Below the pieces are notes generated by a model. That model saw only the letters and a program-made list of their open reading frames with translations, did no database searches and was not told where the DNA came from. Shown one piece after another: positions 20,908 to 28,235 of a stretch of 64,000 bases of DNA. Source of the DNA: Pseudomonas fluorescens (GTDB lineage Bacteria > Pseudomonadota > Gammaproteobacteria > Pseudomonadales > Pseudomonadaceae). Location: assembly GCF_001623525.1 (NCBI RefSeq), contig NZ_CP015225.1, positions 806,001-870,000 on the forward strand, written 5' to 3'. Positions within the stretch are counted from its first letter, which is position 1. Every line of letters begins with the position of its first letter. A program made the translations under genes and the position numbers.

Positions 20908-21371
20908 GTCCGAAGAAGTGGGTGCTCAAGGGCGCTGACCGCTTGCTGCCCCTGGTGGGCAAGGTGCCGTTCGTGGTGCAGCGCCTGGCGTTGCAACAGG
21001 CGCTCAATCGTTGCCTGGCCGAGCCGTTGCGCGATGGCGGGTTCGATGTGCTGCGTGGACGCTGGTTGTGCCTGCGGGTGCCGGACCTGAAGTTGTGTTG
21101 GTACCTGACCCTGGCGCGGGATGGATTGCGCATCGCCGAGCGGGCCGAAGCCCAGGTCACCATCAGCGGCAACTGGCGCGAATTCCTGTTGCTGGCCAGC
21201 CGTCAGGAGGATCCCGATACGTTGTTCTTCCGGCGACGGCTGGTGATCGAGGGGGACACGGAGCTGGGGCTGGCGCTGAAGAACCTGATCGACAGCCTTG
21301 ATCCGGAGGTATTGCCGCCTTGGTTGTGGCGCAATCTGGAGCGGGCGGGCAAGGGGTTGGCGACCGTGTGA
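20901..21371 (+). CDS. ubiT: UbiT, SCP2-domain lipid carrier for anaerobic ubiquinone synthesis
   Basis: 156 residues with an SCP2 sterol-carrier-type domain (about 45-140). UbiT replaces UbiJ under anaerobic conditions by binding the isoprenoid intermediates. It starts at GTG 20901 inside the end of ubiV, with AGAGGAGG upstream. Order U-V-T and SCP2 content support the assignment. It is followed by a 460-bp stretch with no gene, filled by two tandem REPINs and a gene fragment. Confidence 0.88.
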   Translation: MLSPKKWVLKGADRLLPLVGKVPFVVQRLALQQALNRCLAEPLRDGGFDVLRGRWLCLRVPDLKLCWYLTLARDGLRIAERAEAQVTISGNWREFLLLASRQEDPDTLFFRRRLVIEGDTELGLALKNLIDSLDPEVLPPWLWRNLERAGKGLATV

Positions 21372-21452
21372 TGAAGCCTTCGACTGCATTGCCCCTGGTG
21401 TATTCCTGCTCCGGTTGCTCCAACGTTGCGCAATTGGCCAACACCGTGGCCC

Positions 21453-21582
21453 GTGGCGAGGGAGCTTGCTCCCGCTGGGGGGCGAAGCACCCCCAAGTTT
21501 GCCACAGCGGTGCGTCAGATTGATTGCGTCTGGCCTTTTTGGGGCTGCTGCGCAGCCCAGCGGGAGCAAGCTCCCTCGCCAC
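21453..21582. repeat. REPIN, type A, first copy of a tandem duplication
   Basis: A full type-A REPIN. Together with the flanking gene fragment it belongs to a unit of about 197 bp (21450-21646) repeated almost exactly at 21683-21880. Confidence 0.92.
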
Positions 21583-21602
21583 AGAGGGTGCACTGACTCG
21601 GG

Positions 21603-21646
21603 CTATTGCTGGTAAGTCTTCAACGCCTCCTCGGCCAGGATGCAAA
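21603..21646 (-). pseudogene. Duplicated 3' fragment of the adjacent Crp/Fnr regulator gene
   Basis: About 44 bp matching the last 14 codons and stop of the gene at 21836-22513. In frame it reads ICILAEEALKTYQQ then stop, against IRILAEEALEAYQQ in the intact gene. It was copied together with the neighbouring REPIN and has since diverged by several bases. It has no coding capacity alone. Confidence 0.85.
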
Positions 21647-21685
21647 TAGGGGTTGATCAACGCCCCTGAGCCAAACACCAATCCC

Positions 21686-21815
21686 GTGGCGAGGGAGCTT
21701 GCTCCTGCTGGGGGGCGAAGCACCCCCAAGTTTGCCACAGCAGTGTGTCAGATTGATTGCGTCTGGCCTTTTTGGGGCTGCTGCGCAGCCCAGCGGGAGC
21801 AAGCTCCCTCGCCAC
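21686..21815. repeat. REPIN, type A, second copy of the tandem duplication
   Basis: Nearly identical to 21453-21582, including the spacer (CACCCCCAAGTTTGCCACAG), which normally varies between REPINs. It lies directly after the intact regulator gene, so this copy is probably the original position. Confidence 0.92.
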
Positions 21816-21835
21816 AGAGGGTGCGCTTGCTCGGG

Positions 21836-22513
21836 CTATTGCTGGTAAGCCTCCAGCGCTTCCTCGGCCAGGATGCGAATGTTGCGCCGTTCCATGGCGA
21901 TCAGGCCACCGTCCACCAAGCGATGCAGAATGCGCGAGAAGGTCTCTGGCTGAATCCCCAGCTTGGAGGCCACCAGGCGTTTGGACACCTGCAGCACCAA
22001 CTGACCGTTGCGTGGATCGCGCTCCTGCAGCAGGAAATTGATCACCCGCCGACTGGCGCTGGCCAGGGTCAGGTTGTCGATGTCCTTGAGGCGTTGGTGC
22101 AGGTGGATGCTCATGCTCGCCAGGATCGCCAGGCAGACTTTGGGCTGGTCCTCCAGGGCCTTGCGGTAGTGGGTGCCCTCGATGCTCACCAGTACGCTGT
22201 CCTTGATTGCCGACGCACTGACCGGGTAGCACCGGGCCTCGCTGAATAGCAGGGCCTCGGCGAAGGTCTGTCCGGGCTGGATGATCTCCACCAGGTTCTC
22301 CTGGCCTTCGCCGGTGACCCGGAACAGCTTGATCTGGCCACTGACCAGCAGGAAAAACCGCTTGGCCGGGTCGCCCTGGTGCATGAGCGTGCTGTTGCTG
22401 TCCAGGCGCCTGAGGACGGCCAGGCTGCAGACATCTTCAAAGACCCGCTCCGGCAGTTGGCTGAACAGGTGATGACGACGCAACAGTAAAACGATGGAAG
22501 GGTGGGTCAGCAT
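21836..22513 (-). CDS. Second DNR-type Crp/Fnr regulator (DnrE-like)
   Basis: 225 residues: an N-terminal cNMP-binding-type domain (about 10-120), a dimer helix and a C-terminal HTH (SKRLVASKLGIQPETFSRILHRL). The E-S/T-x-S-R pattern of the recognition helix is of the FNR/DNR type, so it should recognise TTGAT-N4-ATCAA-like sites. There is no N-terminal cysteine cluster, which excludes ANR and suggests haem/NO sensing. P. stutzeri has a comparable paralogue, DnrE, beside narXL, and this gene also lies downstream of narL. It shares clear similarity with the DNR at 10906-11589 but is a separate paralogue. Confidence 0.8.
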   Translation of the reverse strand: MLTHPSIVLLLRRHHLFSQLPERVFEDVCSLAVLRRLDSNSTLMHQGDPAKRFFLLVSGQIKLFRVTGEGQENLVEIIQPGQTFAEALLFSEARCYPVSASAIKDSVLVSIEGTHYRKALEDQPKVCLAILASMSIHLHQRLKDIDNLTLASASRRVINFLLQERDPRNGQLVLQVSKRLVASKLGIQPETFSRILHRLVDGGLIAMERRNIRILAEEALEAYQQ

Positions 22514-22615
22514 GGCGTACCTCCGCGTGCCGTCATGGTAGAGCCCAAATCGTCGCCGGCCTATGCCTCGGCAGGCCTACCTCGGAAGAGGGAGGGAGGC
22601 CTGATGACTATCCCT

Positions 22616-22706
22616 GTGGCAAGGGAGCTTGCTCCCGCTGGGCTGCGTAGCAGCCCCAAAAAACAGGGGCGCTGCGCGCCCCAGCGGGAGCAAGCTCCCT
22701 CGCCAC
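22616..22706. repeat. REPIN, type A, short form, between DNR-like gene and narL
   Basis: Arms GTGGCAAGGGAGCTTGCTCC and complement with a shorter spacer. It separates narXL from the regulator gene downstream of it. Confidence 0.88.
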
Positions 22707-22742
22707 AGGTTATGTGTTGCTCATGGGATCTATTCGCCAGGC

Positions 22743-23390
22743 CTAACCCGCCCCGCGCAGATGTTCCATCGCCCATACGGCCGCTTCGACCCGTGAACGC
22801 AAACCGAGCTTGTGCAGCAGGTTCTTCACATGCACCTTGACCGTGCCTTCGGTAATGCCCAGCTTGTGCCCGATGACCTTGTTGCTGTAGCCGCCAGCGA
22901 TGGTCTTGAGCACCTGGCGTTCGCGCTCGGTCAGTTCCACATCGGCCTGGCGCGGTGGCGAGCGCAGCGCCTGGGCCATGACGCGGGTCAGGCCGGGGCT
23001 GATCACCAGGGCGCCGTTGAGGGCATCGCGGATGTACTGGATCAGCAACTCCGGCTCCATGTCCTTGAGCAGGTAGCCGTTGGCGTCCAGGCGCAGGGCA
23101 TCGCGAATGTCGTCCTCGGCATCGGACACGGTGAACAGCAGCACCTTGCCGGTGTAGTGCATGGCACGCAGCCGGCGCAGGGTCTCGATGCCGTTCATCT
23201 GCGGCATGTTGTTGTCCAACAACACCAGGTCGGGCTTGAGCGGTTCGATCAGGGTCAGGGCTTCTTCGCCGTGGCTGGCTTCGCCAACGATCTGCAAATC
23301 GTCTTCGAGCTCAAGCATCTGACGGATGCCGCGACGCATCATCGGATGATCGTCGACCAGTAGCAGGGTGTGGTGCAGGGGGGCGTTCAT
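22743..23390 (-). CDS. narL: Nitrate/nitrite response regulator NarL
   Basis: 215 residues: a receiver domain with phospho-acceptor D59 (DLVLLDNNMPQMNG) and acidic D13/D14 (LLVDDHP), and a C-terminal LuxR/NarL HTH (TERERQVLKTIAGGYSNKVIGHKLGITEGTVKVH). It is phosphorylated by NarX when nitrate is present. The ATG overlaps the narX stop by 4 bp. Candidate targets in the window are the 7-2-7 heptamer sites at 25369, 25273 and 17067. Confidence 0.96.
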   Translation of the reverse strand: MNAPLHHTLLLVDDHPMMRRGIRQMLELEDDLQIVGEASHGEEALTLIEPLKPDLVLLDNNMPQMNGIETLRRLRAMHYTGKVLLFTVSDAEDDIRDALRLDANGYLLKDMEPELLIQYIRDALNGALVISPGLTRVMAQALRSPPRQADVELTERERQVLKTIAGGYSNKVIGHKLGITEGTVKVHVKNLLHKLGLRSRVEAAVWAMEHLRGAG

Positions 23391-25186
23391 GTTGCGAGGC
23401 CTTCGGTGTGTTGGCCCAGGAATTCCGGTTGGAAATGCACCTGGATGCGGGTGCCCTGGGGGGTACGGGAGTGAATCTGGAGCTGGCCGCGCAGGCTGCG
23501 GGCCCGTTCGTTCATGATGTTCAGGCCATGGTGTTCGCGCTGGTCCACCTCGCCGCTGAAGCCCCGGCCATCGTCTTCGATCGACAGCCGCACGGTCTCG
23601 CCTTCCTGGCGCAGTTCGAGCCAGGCGTTTTCGGCATGGGCATGGCGCAGGCAGTTGGACAGGGCCTCACGGGTGATCTGCAGGATGTGGATCTGCTCGC
23701 TGGCCGACAGCTCGAAGGCCAGGGTGTCGACGAACAGATGCACTTTGAAGTCCCCGCGGTTGGAGAACTCCTCGGCAGTGTCCTTGAGTTCTTCGACCAG
23801 GCCGTCATCGTGGATCTGCAAGCGGAAGGTGGTCAGCAACTCGCGCAACTGGCGATAAGCATTGTTGAGCCCTTCGCGCAGTTCACCGGTGACGGTCTCC
23901 AGGGTCTGCACCGGTTCGCCCCGACGCATCAGGGTCTGCATGCGGCTGACTTGCAGCTTCATGTACGACAAGGCCTGGGCCAGGGAGTCGTGGAGTTCGC
24001 GGGCAATGATCGTGCGTTCATCGAGCAGCAGCAGACGATGGTCCTGTTCGCGCTGGCGCTTGAGCGATAGCGACGTACCAATCAGGTTGGCCAGGGCCTG
24101 GATCAATGCGGTTTCCCAGGGCTGCGCGGCGTGGCCGTCGACAAAATGGGCCTTGAGCTCACCCAGTTCGTTGCCTTGGTTGCTGATGCTGAAGGCTTGC
24201 GGGCGTGCCGCGTTGTGTTTATGACAACTGGCGCAATCGCTGCTGGCGCAGACCTGGCGGCTGTCGGCGCCATGCAACGCCAGCAAGTGCCTGGCCGGTG
24301 CCTGCAATTGCCCTTGCAGGCACAGCGTCAGGCGCAGGCCCGGCAGGCGTTGTTGGAAGCGTCGGATCAGTTCATCCAGCCCTTCGGCATTGGCCTGTCG
24401 CGTCGCCAGGCTGCGACTGCTTTGGTACAGCAGTTCCAGGGCTGCGTTGGCCTGTTGCAGGTTCAGGGTCTTTTGCTGGACCTGGTTTTCCAGGGTGCGG
24501 TGCGATTGCTCGATGGTCTCGGCCATGGTGTTGAAACTGGTCGCCAACTGGCCCAGTTCATCTTCGGACTGGTGATTGACCCGCACCTGGAATTCGCCAC
24601 GACGAAAGCGCTGGGTGGCGTCCACCAGTTCCTGCAAGGGCGTGACCACGCCGTACTGCAATTCATACAGGCCGATCAGCAGGATGATCATGGTGCTGAA
24701 CAGCGCCGCGCCCTGGATCACCTGCTGCCAGCCTTGCTTGTGCTCGCTCTGACGTTGCAGCAGGGTGACGAACTGGTCCAGTTGATCGACGAAGGTGTTG
24801 GCGCTGGCCTGGAAAAATGCCGAGTCACCACGCTCGATGGCCGGGCGCAAAGTCTGGTTCCAGCGCTGCACAAGGTCGCGATAGCTCTTGTGCAGGGAGG
24901 TTTCCGGCCCATCTTCCAGCACGGCGCGCAGGGCAGGGCTGTCGAGGCGTTGTTGCAGGCTGGCGATGATCGCGGGGATGTCGTCGTTGGCCCCCGCCGC
25001 CAGTTTCCAGCTCAGGTGGTAGGTCTCCATGCGCACGGAGCCAGCGGTATTGATAGCGGCAGCGTCGCCCTGGCTGAACCAGGCGATCAATCCGGCGCTC
25101 AAGGAACTGGCCAGGGCCAGGATGGCGATGAGGATCACCGCCAGCCCGGCGCGAGCGGGCAGGGAGCTGCGCAGCCAGCGCATCAT
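23387..25186 (-). CDS. narX: Nitrate sensor histidine kinase NarX
   Basis: 599 residues. An N-terminal membrane helix (about 10-35) is followed by a periplasmic domain starting with the P-box-like AINTAGSVRMETYHLS, a second helix (about 150-170), HAMP, a GAF-like/cysteine-containing linker (CASSDCASCHKHN), and a HisKA_3 domain with IARELHDSLAQALSYMKLQ (the phospho-histidine). A HATPase domain ends the protein. The paired ATG at 25186/25183 was taken as start; longer versions need a TTG. It forms an operon with narL and is divergent from narK1. Confidence 0.93.
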   Translation of the reverse strand: MMRWLRSSLPARAGLAVILIAILALASSLSAGLIAWFSQGDAAAINTAGSVRMETYHLSWKLAAGANDDIPAIIASLQQRLDSPALRAVLEDGPETSLHKSYRDLVQRWNQTLRPAIERGDSAFFQASANTFVDQLDQFVTLLQRQSEHKQGWQQVIQGAALFSTMIILLIGLYELQYGVVTPLQELVDATQRFRRGEFQVRVNHQSEDELGQLATSFNTMAETIEQSHRTLENQVQQKTLNLQQANAALELLYQSSRSLATRQANAEGLDELIRRFQQRLPGLRLTLCLQGQLQAPARHLLALHGADSRQVCASSDCASCHKHNAARPQAFSISNQGNELGELKAHFVDGHAAQPWETALIQALANLIGTSLSLKRQREQDHRLLLLDERTIIARELHDSLAQALSYMKLQVSRMQTLMRRGEPVQTLETVTGELREGLNNAYRQLRELLTTFRLQIHDDGLVEELKDTAEEFSNRGDFKVHLFVDTLAFELSASEQIHILQITREALSNCLRHAHAENAWLELRQEGETVRLSIEDDGRGFSGEVDQREHHGLNIMNERARSLRGQLQIHSRTPQGTRIQVHFQPEFLGQHTEGLAT

Positions 25187-25272
25187 CGACGCGGGCCTGC
25201 GGGGCAAAACTGTGATGCGAGCATAGGGGCGCCCTGGACCTGGGGGGTGTAGCAGCCAATCCTGGGCGCACT

Positions 25273-25288
25273 ACCTCTAAAGAGTTGT
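25273..25288. promoter_or_regulatory. Possible second NarL site, near narX
   Basis: TACCTCT-AA-AGAGTTG is a 7-2-7 arrangement with one good heptamer and one poor one. It lies about 90 bp upstream of narX and 88 bp from the palindromic NarL site. Confidence 0.4.
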
Positions 25289-25330
25289 CGGCCGCTCCAT
25301 TTCCATAAAAGCTTCGGCAGACTTGTTCAA

Positions 25331-25362
25331 GATATTGATAAATAAAGGGTTGTATCAATATC
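25331..25362. promoter_or_regulatory. Perfect 10-bp inverted repeat in the narX-narK1 gap
   Basis: GATATTGATA (25331-25340) and its exact complement TATCAATATC (25353-25362), separated by 12 bases. The arms contain TTGAT and ATCAA, but the spacing is wrong for one ANR box (16 bases between them, not 4). It may be an operator for another dimeric regulator or a pair of half-sites two helical turns apart. Confidence 0.6.
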
Positions 25363-25368
25363 CGGGTC

Positions 25369-25384
25369 TACCTCCTTGGAGGTA
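25369..25384. promoter_or_regulatory. Palindromic NarL 7-2-7 site
   Basis: TACCTCC-TT-GGAGGTA is a perfect inverted repeat of the NarL heptamer with the 2-bp spacing bound best by NarL/NarP. It lies between narX and narK1, 111 bp before narK1 and upstream of the ANR-type box at 25423. Confidence 0.82.
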
Positions 25385-25422
25385 GACGGGGCAAGCATAG
25401 GCCTGGACCGCCCCGGCACACG

Positions 25423-25436
25423 TTGACCCAAGTCAA
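25423..25436. promoter_or_regulatory. ANR-type box before narK1
   Basis: TTGACCCAAGTCAA is a symmetrical variant of TTGAT-N4-ATCAA (two substitutions), centred 65 bp before the narK1 ATG. A TATCAC -10-like hexamer at about 25455 gives a class II geometry. The 308-bp narX-narK1 gap otherwise contains the sites listed separately. Confidence 0.75.
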
Positions 25437-25494
25437 GTTTTTGCGGGGTTCGTATCACTAGGCTGCGCTCATCGAACTGACGGAGTGCATCGTG

Positions 25495-26796
25495 ATGCGA
25501 GCGCAAGTGCAACAAGGGCTGGTACTAGGGATGAGTACCCTGGCCTTCACCGTGTGCTTCATGGTCTGGATGATGTTTGCCGTGCTCGGCGTTCCGATCA
25601 AGGAGCTGCTGGCCCTCAACGAGACCCAATTCGGCCTGCTGGCGGCCACGCCGGTGCTGACCGGCTCGCTGGTGCGTTTGCCCCTGGGGCTTTTGACCGA
25701 CCGCTTTGGCGGGCGGATCGTGTTCTTCCTGCTGATGCTGTCCTGCGTCTTGCCGCTGTACTTGATCACCCTGGCCACGGCCTTCTGGCAGTTCCTGGTG
25801 CTGGGCCTGTTCGTCGGCCTGGCCGGCGGCTCGTTCTCGGTGGGCATTGCCTACGTCGCCAAATGGTTCGACAAGCAGAACCAGGGCTTCGCCATGGGCG
25901 TCTTCGGTGCCGGCAACGCCGGTGCGGCGGTGACCAAGTTCCTCGCCCCGGCGCTGATCGCGTTCGGCTCCTGGCACCTGGTACCCAAGGTGTTCAGCGC
26001 CATCCTGTTCATCACCGCGCTGCTGTTCTGGTTTCTCACCAGCGAGAAAAAGGAACACAGCGGCACTGGCGGGGCGACGTTGCGCGAGCAATTGAAAACC
26101 CTGAAAGAGCCCGCCGTGTGGCGCTACTGCCAGTACTACTCGATCGTCTTCGGCGGCTATGTGGCCCTGGCCTTGTGGATGACCAAGTACTACGTGCAGG
26201 AATACGGCTTCAGCCTGCAAAGCGCGGCGTTGCTGGCGGCGTGTTTCTCCCTGCCTGGCGGCGTGCTGCGGGCCGTCGGTGGCTGGATGTCCGACCGCTG
26301 GGGCGCCCAGAGCGTGACCTGGTGGGTGCTGTGGGTCAGCTGGATCTGCCTGTTCCTGCTCTCCTATCCCCAGACTCAACTGCAAGTGCAGACCGTCAAC
26401 GGCATCGTCGATTTCCACATCGGCCTCAGCCCGACGCTGTTCACTGTGCTGCTGTTCGTGATGGGCATCGCCTTCGCGTTCGGCAAGGCCTCGGTCTTCA
26501 AGTACATCGCCAACGACTACCCGAAAAACATGGGTGCGGTGTCCGGCATCGTCGGCCTGGCCGGCGGCCTCGGCGGGTTCGTGCTGCCAATCATGTTTGG
26601 CGCCCTGGTGGACCTCACCGGCGTGCGCTCGTCCTGCTTCATGTTGATGTACGGCGTGGTCTGGGTCTCCCTGGCCTGGATGTACTTCAGCGAAATGCGC
26701 AAGCGCCCGCTGCTGGGTAAACAGCCGCCGGCCACTCAATCCCCGTTTTCCAGCATTGCCCAAGGAGAAGAACATGTCCGTTCTGCAAACGCCTGA
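25495..26796 (+). CDS. narK1: Nitrate transporter NarK1
   Basis: 433 residues, major facilitator, 12 predicted membrane helices. Nitrate signature glycine-rich stretches are present (GLAGGSFSVGIAYVAKWF, GAGNAGAAVTKF, GIVGLAGGLGGF). NarK1-type proteins are thought to be nitrate/H+ symporters. The ATG at 25495 is used; the adjacent in-frame GTG at 25492 is the alternative. Its 3' end overlaps narK2 by 23 bp. First gene of narK1K2GHJI. Confidence 0.93.
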   Translation: MRAQVQQGLVLGMSTLAFTVCFMVWMMFAVLGVPIKELLALNETQFGLLAATPVLTGSLVRLPLGLLTDRFGGRIVFFLLMLSCVLPLYLITLATAFWQFLVLGLFVGLAGGSFSVGIAYVAKWFDKQNQGFAMGVFGAGNAGAAVTKFLAPALIAFGSWHLVPKVFSAILFITALLFWFLTSEKKEHSGTGGATLREQLKTLKEPAVWRYCQYYSIVFGGYVALALWMTKYYVQEYGFSLQSAALLAACFSLPGGVLRAVGGWMSDRWGAQSVTWWVLWVSWICLFLLSYPQTQLQVQTVNGIVDFHIGLSPTLFTVLLFVMGIAFAFGKASVFKYIANDYPKNMGAVSGIVGLAGGLGGFVLPIMFGALVDLTGVRSSCFMLMYGVVWVSLAWMYFSEMRKRPLLGKQPPATQSPFSSIAQGEEHVRSANA

Positions 26797-28171
26797 AAAG
26801 GGCCCGGTCATTCATGACTGGCGTCCGGAAGACCCTGCTTTCTGGGGCAGTAGCGGCAAGCTGACCGCCCGGCGCAACCTGTGGATCTCGATTCCTGCGC
26901 TGCTGTTGGCCTTCGCGGTGTGGATGGTCTGGAGCACGGTGATCGTGCGCCTGAATGCCATCGGCTTCAGTTTCAGCACCGACCAGCTGTTCTGGCTGGC
27001 GGCGTTGCCGGGGCTGTCCGGGGCGACCTTGCGCATCTTCTACTCGTTCATGGTGCCGATCTTCGGCGGCCGGCGTTGGACCGCCCTGAGCACCGCATCG
27101 TTGCTGATCCCGGCGTTGTGGATGGGCTTCGCCGTGCAGGACTCGGCCACGCCCTACAGCGTGTTCGTGCTGATCGCATTGCTTTGCGGTTTTGGCGGCG
27201 GCAACTTCGCCTCGAGCATGTCCAACATCAGCTTCTTCTACCCCAAGTCCCAGCAAGGCACGGCCCTGGGCCTGAACGCCGGGCTGGGTAACCTCGGGGT
27301 GTCGGTGATGCAGTTCAGCGTGCCGTTGGTGATTTCTTTCGGCGTGTTTGGCTTCATGGGCGGCCAGCCCCAGGTATTGGCGGACGGCAGCTCGCTGTGG
27401 TTGCAGAACGCCGGTTTCATCTGGGTACCGTTCATCCTCGCCGTAACCTTGATTGCCTGGTTCGGCATGAACGATTTGTCCAGCGCCCGCGCGTCGTTCA
27501 GCGAGCAGGCGGTGATCTTCAAGCGCAAGCACAACTGGCTGATGTGCTGGTTGTACCTGGCGACCTTCGGCTCGTTCATCGGTTTCTCCGCGGCGTTTCC
27601 ACTGCTGATCAAAACCTCGTTCCCGGACGTCATCGCCCTGAAATTCGCCTTCCTCGGCCCGCTGGTCGGTGCCTTGGTGCGGCCGTTGGGCGGCTGGCTG
27701 GCGGACAAGCTCGGTGGCGCGAAGGTCACCCTGTGGAACTTCGTGCTGATGATCGTGATGGTGTTCGGCGTCTTGCACTTCCTGCCGCAAGGCGGCCAGG
27801 GCGGCAACTTCTACGGCTTCCTGGGCATGTTCATGTTGCTGTTCATCACCACCGGCGTGGGCAACGGTTCGACCTTCCGCATGATCCCGGTGATCTTCCG
27901 CACCCTGCATGAAAAAGCCGCCCAGGGGAAAAAGCCCGAGGTGCGCGAACAAGCGATCAAGGACGCGGGCAAGGAGTCGGCGGCGGTGCTGGGTTTCAGC
28001 TCGGCCATGGGCGCCTTCGGTGCGTTCTTCATTCCTAAATCATTCGGCTCTTCGATGGCCCTGACGGGCGGCCCGGAGATGGCCTTCTACATGTTCGTCG
28101 GCTTTTACCTGAGCTGCATCGTGGTGACCTGGTGGTGGTACGCCCGCAAGGGCGCCGCGACACCTTGCTAA
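26774..28171 (+). CDS. narK2: Nitrate/nitrite transporter NarK2
   Basis: 465 residues with a longer N-terminal cytoplasmic segment (MSVLQTPEKGPVIHDWRPEDPAFW) that is typical of NarK2, then 12 helices. Nitrate signatures are visible (CGFGGGNFASSMSNISFFYPKSQQGTALGLNAGLGNLGVS). It acts as nitrate/nitrite antiporter in the membrane, essential for nitrate respiration in P. aeruginosa. Start follows AAGGAGAAGAAC and lies within the end of narK1, so translation is coupled. Confidence 0.94.
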   Translation: MSVLQTPEKGPVIHDWRPEDPAFWGSSGKLTARRNLWISIPALLLAFAVWMVWSTVIVRLNAIGFSFSTDQLFWLAALPGLSGATLRIFYSFMVPIFGGRRWTALSTASLLIPALWMGFAVQDSATPYSVFVLIALLCGFGGGNFASSMSNISFFYPKSQQGTALGLNAGLGNLGVSVMQFSVPLVISFGVFGFMGGQPQVLADGSSLWLQNAGFIWVPFILAVTLIAWFGMNDLSSARASFSEQAVIFKRKHNWLMCWLYLATFGSFIGFSAAFPLLIKTSFPDVIALKFAFLGPLVGALVRPLGGWLADKLGGAKVTLWNFVLMIVMVFGVLHFLPQGGQGGNFYGFLGMFMLLFITTGVGNGSTFRMIPVIFRTLHEKAAQGKKPEVREQAIKDAGKESAAVLGFSSAMGAFGAFFIPKSFGSSMALTGGPEMAFYMFVGFYLSCIVVTWWWYARKGAATPC

Positions 28172-28235
28172 GCCGAACCTAAACCTGCGTGGGCGGGGCG
28201 CAGACCCCGCGGAGCAAGCCTGAGAGGAACACATT

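Noticed and set aside
21836..22513. Identification as ANR
   Set aside because: The N-terminus has no cysteine cluster for a 4Fe-4S centre, so it is of the DNR/DnrE type.
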